DNA of 64,000 bases from CAYOUV01 sp963790075 (GTDB lineage: Bacteria; Chloroflexota; Anaerolineae; Anaerolineales; Villigracilaceae): contig CAWBNG010000003.1 of NCBI GenBank assembly GCA_963790075.1, positions 744,001 to 808,000 on the forward strand, written 5' to 3'. Made by a program: the position numbers and the translations under genes. The notes under the pieces were generated by a model. The model was not told where the DNA came from and ran no database searches. It worked only from the letters and a program-made list of their open reading frames with translations. Positions 19,949 through 30,770 of this stretch are shown one piece after another. The stretch's first letter is position 1, and each line of letters begins with the position of its first letter.

Positions 19949-21435
19949 GAGTTTTTCCTCGAGGTTAATTTCGCCCAACCCATGCCGCCAATCAATTCAC
20001 CCAGTTTTTCTGTGGTCAAAGTAGCCGCATCCAGCGGTGGCGTCACATCTCCGCTGAAAAACACCAGAACGCGATCACTGTATTGCAGAATCTCTTCCAG
20101 ATCGGAAGAAACGAATACGATAGAGGTTCCCTGTCGGCAGCGTTCCTTGAGTTTGCTCCAGATGTAAATGGCCGATTCGATATCCAGGCCGCGCGTCGGG
20201 TGCTCTAAAAGGATCAAAGAAAGCGGATCCTGAAGCAAAGCCAGCAAAGCCCGCTGCTGATTGCCTCCCGACAGTGATTCAACTGTACTGACGGGTGTGC
20301 CGCGAATATTGAAGGACTTAATCCGTTCTTCTGCCAACTTTTTGCCCTTTTCCCGATCGACGAACAGACCCCGGGTTTCTTCGGCTAACACAAAATGTTC
20401 GGTCAAGGTCAAACCTTGGACCAATCCCTCTTCCATGCGCGAAGCTGGCATGAACGATACCCCATTGCGTTTGAAGACATGATAGGACTTGCCTGTCAGG
20501 TCTTGATCGTTTACCAACACCTGTCCATTCACCGGGCGAATCAAACCAGCACAAGCCCGGATGAACGGTCCCTGCCCGCTGCCTTCCATGCCTGCCAGGC
20601 CGATCACCTCGCTCGCGTGAAGATTGAGATTAATTCCGGAAAGACGCAGGCGAATATCTTCGATTGCCAAATCGCGCAGCTCAAGCACCTTTGCTCCAAG
20701 TTGCAATGGCTGCCGTGCGCCCAAAGAAATTTCCTTGCCAAACATCATCTCAACTAATTTCATGGCACTGAAGGGCGCTGAGGTTTCTCCAACCAACTTT
20801 CCAGCCCTCAACACTGCCACTTTGTGGCATAAAACTTCAACATCTTCCAGCTTATGGGAAACAAAGATAATCGTTTTGCCTTGCCCGGCCAGTTTGCGCA
20901 GCGTCTCGAATAGTTTATCCTTCTGAATGGCGCTGATGCCTGTGGTGGGTTCGTCCAAAATCAGGACGCGCGCTCCCAGCCAGAGCAGGCGTAAAATTTC
21001 CAATTGCTGTCTTTCGCCAACGGTGAGCGAATCGACGTAAGTCTCAGGATCGAGGGAAAAATCAAATTGGACAGCCAGATTGCGAATATCCTGAGCGATC
21101 ACTTTTCGATCCGGGAACAGGCCGCCTGCGTGCCCGAGTAAGAAATTATCAAGCAGGGTCATTGGCGGAAAGTCCAATGGATCCTGATGCAGCATACCGA
21201 TACCATGTTGGATGGCATCCGCAGGGGAATTGATGATCACAGGTTGGTCGTCCAGTAAAACCTCGCCGCTGTCAGCCTGAATAAATCCGGAGAGAACCTT
21301 CATAAGGGTGCTTTTGCCAGCACCATTTTCCCCCAGAATGCCCTGAATCGTACCCGCAGGAATGTTCAGGATGATATCGTCATTGGCATGGACTTTGCCA
21401 AAATGCTTTTGGATGTGGCGCAGTTCAACCTTCAT
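19945..21435 (-). CDS. ABC transporter ATPase, BMP/nucleoside type (second importer)
   Basis: A 496-residue tandem nucleotide-binding protein. The first domain has Walker A ILGENGAGKST, signature LTVGERQQLEILRLL and Walker B VLILDEPTTGIS. The second has IGLAGMEGSGQGPF in place of Walker A, with LSGGNQQRALLALLQDP and LLEHPTRGLDIES. ATG 21435 was chosen over an upstream start at 21495 because homology begins at KVELRHIQKHFG and AAGGAC precedes it. It is only about 30% like its paralogue at 12194 by eye, so the two importers are old duplicates and not a recent duplication. Confidence 0.9.
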   Translation of the reverse strand: MKVELRHIQKHFGKVHANDDIILNIPAGTIQGILGENGAGKSTLMKVLSGFIQADSGEVLLDDQPVIINSPADAIQHGIGMLHQDPLDFPPMTLLDNFLLGHAGGLFPDRKVIAQDIRNLAVQFDFSLDPETYVDSLTVGERQQLEILRLLWLGARVLILDEPTTGISAIQKDKLFETLRKLAGQGKTIIFVSHKLEDVEVLCHKVAVLRAGKLVGETSAPFSAMKLVEMMFGKEISLGARQPLQLGAKVLELRDLAIEDIRLRLSGINLNLHASEVIGLAGMEGSGQGPFIRACAGLIRPVNGQVLVNDQDLTGKSYHVFKRNGVSFMPASRMEEGLVQGLTLTEHFVLAEETRGLFVDREKGKKLAEERIKSFNIRGTPVSTVESLSGGNQQRALLALLQDPLSLILLEHPTRGLDIESAIYIWSKLKERCRQGTSIVFVSSDLEEILQYSDRVLVFFSGDVTPPLDAATLTTEKLGELIGGMGWAKLTSRKNS

Positions 21436-21495
21436 CGGCCTGTCCTTGCCCTCACCCTGCCCCACCAGGAGAGATGGAGTGGATGAGGGAACCAA

Positions 21496-21525
21496 AAGGG
21501 GGGAAGGCTAAATGCCTCCCCCCTT
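21496..21525 (-). terminator. Intra-operon G/C-rich hairpin after BMP lipoprotein gene 2
   Basis: A 12-bp G/C-rich stem with one bulged base and a short loop (arms 21496-21508 and 21514-21525). A TTTT run follows on the minus strand. It lies between the receptor stop at 21541 and the ATPase. It resembles a leaky intrinsic terminator giving receptor excess, as at 13801 in the other importer operon. Confidence 0.65.
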
Positions 21526-21540
21526 CATGAACCAGATTAC

Positions 21541-22830
21541 TTATTGAGAAACGCTTTGGCCCAGCATACCTTCCAGCAATTGTGGCAGGTACCAGATCTG
21601 CTGATCGGTAGCAACTTCGCCATCCTGAAGATAGGCTGTGCCATCTTGCAGGTTCAACGGGCCTTTCCACAGCGTCAGGCCACCGGCCAGTTCGGAAATA
21701 AATCCGTCCAGCTTGGTGGAGGCATCGGCGCTCAAGCCATTACCCTTGGCAAAGCCGACCGCGCTGGTGTCCGGGTTGTTGATATCTGCCCAGTCCGGGC
21801 CGTTCCATTGGAAGCCCTCCTGGAAGGTTCCGTCCATGGCGGACTTAATCGCTGAAACGTAGGCGGGACCCCAGTTGAAATATGGGACGCCGAGACAAAT
21901 TTCAGGAGCTACGCTGCAGTTGGTCTTGTAATCGTAGGCTAAAGCGTAGGTGTCTTTACCAGCATCGTGCATCTTCTTGGCTTCGACCAGAGCTTCCGTG
22001 GTATCAATACCCGAGATGACCACATCAAAGCCGCTGTTGAAGAAATCGTCTGCGACCTGAGTTGGGTCGGAAGTCACACCAGGGATGTTGAACCAGAAGC
22101 CGATCCAGGTGACCTTGAAGGTCAGCTTGGCTGGATCGTTTTGGAGAATGTTGGTCCAGCAGTACTTGGCACCTAGGTAAGCCGAGGACGCCAGGCGGCG
22201 GGTCTCGTCGCTGATTAATGGTCCAAGGTAACCGATCTGGCCGGTTTGGGTGGTCAGCGCAGCAGCGCAACCAGCCATCATCTTGCCGTATTCCATACGG
22301 CCCATGATGTCAATCTGGTTGGGGGATACCTGGTAGTTCTTGCCATCTTTCCAGGTCCAGTCATCAGAAGCACCGATGACATAAACGTCCGGGTGAGCAT
22401 TGGCGAATTTCAGGGCTTCATCCTTCATATCATCCGAATTGAAGATGATCAACTTAGCGCCTTGCGATACCAACTGCTCAGCCAACTGGGAAGCGGTTTG
22501 CCCCGGGTAGGAAGGCGATCCGGAGTAGACATTTTCGAGGTATAGCATCTTCGAATTCGGAATCATCTGCTCCACATAAAGTCCGGCATCGTAGTGAGCC
22601 TGACTCCAACCCTGGTCATTATGAGCGCCAACCAGGAGAATACCGAAGGTGAATTCCTCAGCTACCGGTGCTTCGGTCATGGCCGGGGCTTCCGTGGCTG
22701 CTGGGGCCTCGGTCATGACCGGGGCTTGGGTGGCAGGTGCCGGAGCCGCAGTCGGGGTCGGTCCACAAGCGCTCACGATCATAACGAACGCAACTGCCAG
22801 AAAGGCGACGTGCAATATTTTGTTTCGCAT
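21541..22830 (-). CDS. BMP-family substrate-binding lipoprotein (second importer)
   Basis: The receptor of the second importer, with 429 residues. The signal peptide ends at the lipobox VSACGP. A linker of repeated TEAP units (about 25-58) follows. The BMP domain begins FTFGILLVGAHNDQGWSQAH, and YGKMMAGCAAALTTQTGQIG and VVISGIDTTEALVEAKK are visible. It is longer than the receptor of importer 1 (335 residues) and differs in sequence, so the ligand probably differs. AGGAGG precedes ATG 22830. An extended -10 (TGCTAAAAT) lies at 22944-22936. Confidence 0.9.
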   Translation of the reverse strand: MRNKILHVAFLAVAFVMIVSACGPTPTAAPAPATQAPVMTEAPAATEAPAMTEAPVAEEFTFGILLVGAHNDQGWSQAHYDAGLYVEQMIPNSKMLYLENVYSGSPSYPGQTASQLAEQLVSQGAKLIIFNSDDMKDEALKFANAHPDVYVIGASDDWTWKDGKNYQVSPNQIDIMGRMEYGKMMAGCAAALTTQTGQIGYLGPLISDETRRLASSAYLGAKYCWTNILQNDPAKLTFKVTWIGFWFNIPGVTSDPTQVADDFFNSGFDVVISGIDTTEALVEAKKMHDAGKDTYALAYDYKTNCSVAPEICLGVPYFNWGPAYVSAIKSAMDGTFQEGFQWNGPDWADINNPDTSAVGFAKGNGLSADASTKLDGFISELAGGLTLWKGPLNLQDGTAYLQDGEVATDQQIWYLPQLLEGMLGQSVSQ

Positions 22831-22972
22831 ACTTTATCCTCCTCCTAGAGAATAGAGATAGGGTTAAACACCAATGTTAGGGAGCACAGCTTCCTAGGCT
22901 TTAATATTTTTTTCGACCTCCTTTCTCTCGGATATATTTTAGCATGAGTGGTATCCGACCACTGACCAGACA

Positions 22973-25012
22973 TTATGAGGAGCAACTGAATTGACCTTGA
23001 ACATCCTTAAGGGTAACCTGCTTGTCAGGAGTGTCAGGTGTGTTCTCAGCGATGCGCTGCCACAGAGCACATAAGGGCGCGCCCAGATATTCCGGGGATA
23101 TGCGATAGCTTTCCTTCGAAAGCTGGGCAGCGCGTTTCCAGTTGCCAGAATGGGCATAGCCTTCGATGAAGACGAAACGCTCCAGCGGATCATTGGGATA
23201 ATCACCGGTTGAAAAAGCCTGTTCCCCAAGTTTAACGACCTTTTGCCAATCACCCTGCTGGCGAGCCAGGTCAGCTTTTTCGAAATAGTAGCACCACCCA
23301 TGGGTTGGACCGTCCCCATACAGGGATAGCGGCAGGACAGCGCCCGCACTTTGAATGGGGGCGGTTTGCGAAATTCCGGCCGCATCGCGCATCATCTCCG
23401 GGAGTAAGCGATTCCCGGGGTCGATGTCCGGCTCGAGCACACGCAAGCAGCCCGGGGGGTCATATTGGATTGCGACCGCCTGGGAAGTAGTCCCACTAAA
23501 ACTGGCAGCCAGATAATCCTGCTCGATCGGCAAACCCGGCTGCAGGGCCGCAAGTCCGCGGCCCAAGCGCACCGAGACAAAGTACAGCATATAGTCCATG
23601 TGCTGGGTATGGTTGTCAGGGGCATAAATCCAGTTCAAGGGTGCGGTCAGGGTGTTGTCGCTGAAATAAGTCAGCGGCAGGTCGTTGACCAGCAGTGTCG
23701 TTCCCGGTTCAAGGCCGGGCATGCGCCAGGTCATCTGCCAGAAAAAGGCTTGCTGGAAGGCCCAGTCACGGCGGTAGGTGTTGGCCACCGTAACCTGGTA
23801 CCCCGCGGAGAGTGAGACGATCAAACTCAAGACCAGCCACTTCCATAACGAGCGGCCCGGCAGCAGGCCGATCAACCCAGCCAGCACCAGGCAGGCGCCC
23901 AGCATGAAGGGTAGCGAAAAGCGGTCGCCGTTGTAATCCAGCTTGGGGAACAGTTTGACCAAATAGAAGGGAACGCCGCCGACCAGCGCTGCCCACAAAC
24001 CGACCAGGATAGCAGACCTGGATGCGCTGCGCTCAGGTCCCGGAACGGACTCCCATCGCTGCTGACTCAGGAACCACAGCAAGCTCGCGGCTGTGAGGAG
24101 CACCACCCCGGCAAATAGCACCATCAGGCGATTTCCACCCTGCCCCAAAAAGGGTTGGATGAAAGGCCGGGACCAGGTTGTCACAAGCGTTACCCACAGG
24201 CTACCAACCACGGACTGGAGCAGGTGCCATGATCCGGCTAACGGAGCAGAACGGATTTCATCCAGGAGCACGTATTGGTAATTGGTGTTCTGGAACTGGA
24301 AGAAGAAAGCGCGCCAGATAGCAATCCCAAATATCAGGAACAGATAAGGCCAGTAAACCCGCAACGTACGTTTGAAACGCGCACGCCATTCGGGTATTTC
24401 ATCTCCAAGAGCCACCCACAACAACACCGGACGGATGAACTCCAAAAAGAAGAAGTACTCCATCGTCAGCAAGTTGGCGAAGGATAACACCAGCGCTCCC
24501 GCATGCAACCAGGGCGCCCGGTGCGGCTGGCGGAGCGCCAACAAGTTCAGATACAAAGATCCCAGGAATGCACACAGCACGATGAAAAAATGGCTGTACA
24601 TCAAAGAAATGAATTGTTCGATAAAACCGGGATAAACCAGGAAAAACAATCCGCCCCACAAGGCCAGGCTGGGATTACGCCGCCAGGTTTGGCGTAATAT
24701 GCCCCAGACCAGCACCGCCGCCAACCAGCGCCAGAAAATGGCGAATAACTGCCAGCGCCAGGGAAATGGGCCGATCAAAGGAACAGTGACTTGATAAATC
24801 ATCCCCCAGAATGGACGGTTGGTCGCAAAATAATGCGCCAGCCCGTCCGGGCCAAGTTGGGTGCCAATCCACAACATGACCAGCTCGTCCCAGTAAAAAC
24901 CCAATTGATTGTAAAAGGGGCCATACGCCAGCAAGGCCACCAGCGCTAACAACAACGGCACTGCGATGGGAGAGACGATGATGCGAGAGAAGCGACGAAT
25001 GGCGTTTTTCAC
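22973..25012 (-). CDS. Large membrane protein, glycosyltransferase-C-like, with C-terminal helical repeats
   Basis: A 679-residue protein with about eleven to twelve membrane helices in the first 430 residues. The first extracellular loop has FYWDELVMLWIGTQ, where the acidic residue is placed as in GT-C mannosyl- or arabinosyltransferases. The soluble C-terminal third has paired helices (DLARQQGDWQKVVKLGEQAF and similar) resembling TPRs. GTG at 25012 is the probable start and the ribosome site is weak. It is flanked by transporter and purine genes with no obvious link to either. Function is inferred only from topology. Confidence 0.75.
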   Translation of the reverse strand: MKNAIRRFSRIIVSPIAVPLLLALVALLAYGPFYNQLGFYWDELVMLWIGTQLGPDGLAHYFATNRPFWGMIYQVTVPLIGPFPWRWQLFAIFWRWLAAVLVWGILRQTWRRNPSLALWGGLFFLVYPGFIEQFISLMYSHFFIVLCAFLGSLYLNLLALRQPHRAPWLHAGALVLSFANLLTMEYFFFLEFIRPVLLWVALGDEIPEWRARFKRTLRVYWPYLFLIFGIAIWRAFFFQFQNTNYQYVLLDEIRSAPLAGSWHLLQSVVGSLWVTLVTTWSRPFIQPFLGQGGNRLMVLFAGVVLLTAASLLWFLSQQRWESVPGPERSASRSAILVGLWAALVGGVPFYLVKLFPKLDYNGDRFSLPFMLGACLVLAGLIGLLPGRSLWKWLVLSLIVSLSAGYQVTVANTYRRDWAFQQAFFWQMTWRMPGLEPGTTLLVNDLPLTYFSDNTLTAPLNWIYAPDNHTQHMDYMLYFVSVRLGRGLAALQPGLPIEQDYLAASFSGTTSQAVAIQYDPPGCLRVLEPDIDPGNRLLPEMMRDAAGISQTAPIQSAGAVLPLSLYGDGPTHGWCYYFEKADLARQQGDWQKVVKLGEQAFSTGDYPNDPLERFVFIEGYAHSGNWKRAAQLSKESYRISPEYLGAPLCALWQRIAENTPDTPDKQVTLKDVQGQFSCSS

Positions 25013-25162
25013 TATTTTAGTCTGATGGTCAGGTTACTACATGCTCCTGGAAGAAGGATAACCTTCGCTTCCAGGCATCATTTTCAAACTCGGTTCTGGG
25101 TTGAGTGAAAATGGAAACCCCGCTCATTTCAGTAGGGAACATATCGCAAATTTCCTTCTAGA

Positions 25163-25200
25163 TCTACTGACGGAGGCCTTCACAGGTCTCCGTCAGTAGA
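25163..25200 (-). terminator. Hairpin at the end of the purine/carbamoyl operon
   Basis: A perfect 13-bp stem (25163-25175 with 25188-25200) and a 12-base loop, starting seven bases after the carbamate kinase stop on the minus strand. No strong U run follows, so it may act as a terminator or as a 3'-end stabiliser. Confidence 0.65.
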
Positions 25201-25206
25201 CCAAGA

Positions 25207-26160
25207 CTAAGGTGTAATCCAGGTGCCAGTCTCTTTATTGAGCGCGTGGCCGATATTCTCCGGATTGGTGATCAAAGCCTGCTTTCCACCGTTTTCGAGG
25301 AACCAGGTGATGGCCTTGATTTTCGGCGCCATCGAGCCTTTGGCGAAGTGAATCCCTTCAGCGAGATACTTATCAGCTTCGGCTTTGGTCATGGTGTCCA
25401 ACCATTTCTGATCGGGCTTGCCGAAATTCAGTGCAACTTTCTCAACAGCAGTGGAGATCACGAACAGCTCGGCCCCGACATTTTGGGCCAGCAAGCTGGA
25501 ACCGAAATCCTTGTCGATCACCGCTGCGACACCCTGCAAGTCGCCATGGTCGTCCCGGATGACAGGGATACCGCCGCCGCCGACCGCGATGACGATCGCG
25601 CCCGCAGCAATCAAAGCCTTGATCGCCTCCAGCTCGACGATTTCCTTCGGGAGCGGCGAGGCGACGACCCGTCTCCAGCCGCGGCCGGCGTCTTCGACCA
25701 TGTTCCAGCCCATCTCGGACTGGCGGCGCTTGGCCTCGGCTTCGTCCATGAATCCGCCGATCGGTTTGGTCGGGTTTTTGAAGGCCGGATCTTCGCGATC
25801 GACCAGAGTCTGGGTCACAACGGTCGCCACCGGCTTATGGATGCCGCGGCGGCGCAGTTCGTTTTGCAGGTTTTGCTGCAGGGCGTATCCAATCGCGCCC
25901 TGAGTGTCGGCTCCGCAGACGTCCAGCGGGACTTCGTGCATGCCCTCGATTTTGGCGGCGATCTCCGAACGGCGCAGGATGAACCCGACCTGCGGCCCGT
26001 TTCCGTGACCGATGACCACGTCCCAACCGGCTTCGATCATGTCCGCAATGTGCAAGGCTGTTTCTGTGGCAGCCTGGTATTGATCCTCGACCGTCTGGTG
26101 AGACTTATCTTTGATCAGCGAATTGCCACCGATGGCAATAACAGCAACTTTTTTACCCAT
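25207..26160 (-). CDS. arcC: Carbamate kinase
   Basis: Transfers phosphate from carbamoyl phosphate to ADP, yielding ATP, CO2 and ammonia. The 317 residues are full length. The N-terminal AVIAIGGNSLIKD, VIGHGNGPQVG, the substrate-loop region FGSSLLAQNVGAELFVISTAVE and FAKGSMAPKIKAI are all typical. AAAGGAG precedes the ATG. As last gene of the six-gene operon with two carbamoyltransferases and purine deaminases, it plausibly harvests ATP from carbamoyl phosphate released by ureido compounds, as YqeA is thought to do in the E. coli ygeW cluster. Arginine deiminase genes are absent, which argues against an ADI pathway here. Confidence 0.93.
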   Translation of the reverse strand: MGKKVAVIAIGGNSLIKDKSHQTVEDQYQAATETALHIADMIEAGWDVVIGHGNGPQVGFILRRSEIAAKIEGMHEVPLDVCGADTQGAIGYALQQNLQNELRRRGIHKPVATVVTQTLVDREDPAFKNPTKPIGGFMDEAEAKRRQSEMGWNMVEDAGRGWRRVVASPLPKEIVELEAIKALIAAGAIVIAVGGGGIPVIRDDHGDLQGVAAVIDKDFGSSLLAQNVGAELFVISTAVEKVALNFGKPDQKWLDTMTKAEADKYLAEGIHFAKGSMAPKIKAITWFLENGGKQALITNPENIGHALNKETGTWITP

Positions 26161-26177
26161 AAAATTTATTTCTCCTT

Positions 26178-27158
26178 TTAGCGCATGGTCAGCGCCATGA
26201 CAGCTTTCTGTGCGTGCAGGCGGTTCTCGGCCTGGTCAAAGACAACCGAGTTCGGTCCATCCATCACCTCGCTGGTGACTTCGACGTCCCGGTCAGCGGG
26301 CAGCGGGTGCATGTAGATGGCATCGTCCTTGGCCAGCTTCATCTTGCGGGCATCTGTGATCCAGTTCTTGTACTGGTCCTGGATGCGCTTGCCTTCTTCA
26401 GGATCTTGGGTGGTCAGCAGCGGCCCCCAGGATTTGGCATACACCACATCGGCATCCTTGAAGGCTTTTTCCATGTCGTCCACGACCTCGAAACCGGTGT
26501 GGAATTTGCGCGCCTGTTCCTGAGCCTGCTCCATAATATCGGGCATCAGCTTGAATTCCGGCGGATGCGCCAGGACCACATCAATGCCAAAGCGCGGCAT
26601 TTGCAGGATCAATGACTGCGGCACCGAAATCGGTTTGAGATACGAAGAGGCATACGCCCACGAAACAACCATTTTCTTCTTGCGCAGGTCGCGGCCCTTC
26701 TTCTCCATGATGGTCATCAAATCGGCCAGACATTGGTGCGGATGGTAAATCTCGCACTGCATGTTGAGCACCGGTACACGTGAGGCCTGGGCCACCAGAT
26801 TGAGATAACGGTTGCCGATCCCCCAGTCCACATGACGGATGGCGATGCCGTCAAAATACCGACCGAAGATCTCACCCATTTCGGTCTCGGTGTCGCCGTG
26901 GGAAATCTGGGTCGTGCGGCTTTCGATGAAGGCCGCGTGACCACCCAACTGCGCCATGCCGGCTTCGAAGGAACCGCGCGTGCGTGTGCTGCTGAAGAAG
27001 AACAACATCGCCAGCACCTTGTCGCGCAGGTAAGCATGGGATTCGCCCAACGCGCGCTTGCGCTTCAGGTCCCAGGCAACCTCCAGGACAGTTTCGACTT
27101 CTTCTTTGGAAAAATCCAGGTCGCCGATCAGATCGCGACCTCTCAGGTCTGTCTGCAT
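26178..27158 (-). CDS. Carbamoyltransferase, YgeW-like
   Basis: A 326-residue member of the aspartate/ornithine carbamoyltransferase superfamily. The carbamoyl-phosphate motif is SSTRTRGSFEAGMAQLGGH. The HPHQCLADLMT motif and YMHPLPADRDVEV follow. The second-substrate loop reads DADVVYAKSWGPL, not the SMG loop of ornithine carbamoyltransferase, and resembles YgeW and the acetylornithine/succinylornithine group. It is shorter than YgeW of E. coli (about 396). The substrate is not established. The setting beside carbamate kinase suggests phosphorolysis of a ureido compound from purine breakdown. An alternative is an anabolic ornithine-type enzyme. Confidence 0.78.
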   Translation of the reverse strand: MQTDLRGRDLIGDLDFSKEEVETVLEVAWDLKRKRALGESHAYLRDKVLAMLFFFSSTRTRGSFEAGMAQLGGHAAFIESRTTQISHGDTETEMGEIFGRYFDGIAIRHVDWGIGNRYLNLVAQASRVPVLNMQCEIYHPHQCLADLMTIMEKKGRDLRKKKMVVSWAYASSYLKPISVPQSLILQMPRFGIDVVLAHPPEFKLMPDIMEQAQEQARKFHTGFEVVDDMEKAFKDADVVYAKSWGPLLTTQDPEEGKRIQDQYKNWITDARKMKLAKDDAIYMHPLPADRDVEVTSEVMDGPNSVVFDQAENRLHAQKAVMALTMR

Positions 27159-27197
27159 TTCTTTCGTCTCCTAATGATTAGTAACTACCTAGCCAAA

Positions 27198-28151
27198 CTA
27201 TTCCATCTTGCCCAGAACCAGGGCTAGCAGCGCCATGCGCATGACCACGCCGTTGAAGGCTTCCTGCCAGTAGCGGGACCAGCGGGTGATGTCCACATCG
27301 GAGGGGATTTCGTCCATGCGGGGCAGGGAGTGCAGCAGGATCGCGTCGGACTTGGCTTTGTTGGTCAGCAGGTCACGCGTGATCTTATAGTTATCGGGCG
27401 TGCTGGGCAGTTCGCCAGAGCGCTCATCACGAGATTTGGTGTAATCGGGCTGCACGGTCGGCTCGACCAGGATCACATCCGCCTCGCCGATCACATCCCC
27501 GACATGCTCAGCGTAACTGAAATCCAGAGCCATATCTTTGAAGTCTTTTTCGTATTCTTCGGGCATTTCCATGCCGGGAGGCGCCACGAAGGTGATCGGG
27601 CAGTCGAACTGTGTCAGGGCGTGACCCAATGAGTGCATGGTGCGCATGCGCATGTCCCCGACGGCAACCCAGCGCAAACCGTCAATGGTGCCGCGTTCCG
27701 TCAGGACCGTGTACAGGTCGGTCAGGATCTGGGTCGGGTGCTCACCCCAGCCGTCGCCACCGTTGAGAATCGGGATCGAAGCCCACTTGGCGGCTTCGTG
27801 CGGCGCGCCTTTCTGGAAGTGACGCATAACGATCACATCGCCGTAGTACTCCAGCATCTTGACCGTATCCTTAATCGACTCCTGGTAGAAATCGCCAGCG
27901 CGGGTCATTTTGGCGTCCGAAAAACCGGTCACGTGACCGCCCAGGCGGTGCATGGCGGCTTCGTGAGCCAGGCGCGTACGGGTGGACGGCTGATAGAAAG
28001 CCGTTACCAGGATTTTCTCGGCCAACAAGTCGGTGTTGCGACGGCTGCGAGCGATTGGCTCCAACTCATCGGCGACTTCGAAAACGTGGAAAAATTCGTT
28101 CCGTTCAAAATCCTTGAGTGACAAAATGTCACGACCAGCAAAACTACGCAT
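27198..28151 (-). CDS. Aspartate-carbamoyltransferase-like enzyme with altered substrate site
   Basis: A 317-residue protein close to PyrB. Carbamoyl-phosphate residues are kept: STRTR (Ser52 to Arg54 equivalents), VMRHFQ, GGDGWGEHPTQ and LPRMDEIPSDVD. Aspartate-binding features are not. The 80s loop lacks the Lys84 equivalent, reading MTRAGDFYQESIKDT, and the Arg229 position in PTVQPDY is Thr, with Val-Gln following as in PyrB. HPLP has become HSLP. It therefore probably carbamoylates, or phosphorolyses, a different substrate. No PyrI or other pyrimidine genes are present. GGAGG precedes the ATG. It sits between the GntR regulator and the YgeW-like gene. Confidence 0.82.
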   Translation of the reverse strand: MRSFAGRDILSLKDFERNEFFHVFEVADELEPIARSRRNTDLLAEKILVTAFYQPSTRTRLAHEAAMHRLGGHVTGFSDAKMTRAGDFYQESIKDTVKMLEYYGDVIVMRHFQKGAPHEAAKWASIPILNGGDGWGEHPTQILTDLYTVLTERGTIDGLRWVAVGDMRMRTMHSLGHALTQFDCPITFVAPPGMEMPEEYEKDFKDMALDFSYAEHVGDVIGEADVILVEPTVQPDYTKSRDERSGELPSTPDNYKITRDLLTNKAKSDAILLHSLPRMDEIPSDVDITRWSRYWQEAFNGVVMRMALLALVLGKME

Positions 28152-28217
28152 TGTAAAACCTCCAGATATTTGATAATTGAGATTGTTTTTTATTGTCGCG
28201 TTTTTTTACACGGCAAG

Positions 28218-28937
28218 TTATCCACCCGTACCCACACGGCGCACGACGTGGAAATTAAAATAACCCGGGATGAAATAGCTCAGGGTGTAATCTACCACCC
28301 GGCTCTTTGCATCGAACAATTGTGACTCGAACTGCAGCAAGACGTCGCCACGTTGAATTTCGATGGACTTGGCCACCTCCGCGCTGGCGCCGATCGCGCT
28401 GATAGCCGTGCGCGCAACAGTCAAAGGTGCACCGCGCGCGACCAGGTGATCCAGCACCGAGCCCGAAAACGAATTAGGCAAATCTTCCAGTTTGAGCACA
28501 TCTTCCGGCAGGGTATCGATCAGGTAAGCCACCGGGCGCTCGTCGGCCCGGATGACCCGACAAATGCGCGAAAGATGCGTAGCCAGGGGTACATCCAGTT
28601 GTTCGGCCAGATTCTGATCAGCAAAAATCCGCTCAGTCTGTAGATCACTGAAGGTGACTTCCAGGTTCAAGCGGCGAGCCATCGTATCCAGGCTTTCCAG
28701 GATCTCCAGCCCGCTTTCGAGCACGGGTACCTGGCCAACGACGAATGTCCCTGCACCCTGGCGACGCCGGATCAGGCCCTGGGTCTCGAAGGTACGCATG
28801 GCTTCACGTAAGGTAGCCCGCGAGACCCCCATTTTCTTGGCCAGTTCCGGTTCAGAAAGCAGACGCTGGCCAGCCGGGGTGTGAGAGATCAGATTCGCCA
28901 GTTCGGATTGCAGTCGTTGAAAGGGGAAATTTGCCAT
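28218..28937 (-). CDS. GntR-family regulator, HutC subfamily (UTRA domain)
   Basis: A 239-residue regulator in the middle of the purine/carbamoyl operon. The winged helix contains LLSEPELAKKMGVSRATLRE (about 24-43) and a following RRRQGAGTFV wing. The UTRA domain (about 85-235) has LSRICRVIRADERPVAYLID and ends HVVRRVG. Being inside the operon, it probably regulates itself. The 17-bp palindrome at 32171-32187 at the operon promoter is the best operator candidate. It is a distant paralogue of the regulator at 17075. Confidence 0.88.
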   Translation of the reverse strand: MANFPFQRLQSELANLISHTPAGQRLLSEPELAKKMGVSRATLREAMRTFETQGLIRRRQGAGTFVVGQVPVLESGLEILESLDTMARRLNLEVTFSDLQTERIFADQNLAEQLDVPLATHLSRICRVIRADERPVAYLIDTLPEDVLKLEDLPNSFSGSVLDHLVARGAPLTVARTAISAIGASAEVAKSIEIQRGDVLLQFESQLFDAKSRVVDYTLSYFIPGYFNFHVVRRVGTGG

Positions 28938-28946
28938 GACCCACCT

Positions 28947-30740
<1,794 letters not shown>

Positions 30741-30770
30741 AGAACCTCCAGAACCTGAAAACCTATCGAC

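Noticed and set aside
25246..26181. A 311-codon plus-strand frame opposite carbamate kinase
   Set aside because: Carbamate kinase motifs are complete on the minus strand, and the plus frame has no recognisable domains.
27198..28151. Ordinary pyrimidine-biosynthesis aspartate carbamoyltransferase
   Set aside because: Aspartate-binding residues are missing and the gene lies among purine deaminases and carbamate kinase, with no other pyrimidine gene nearby.
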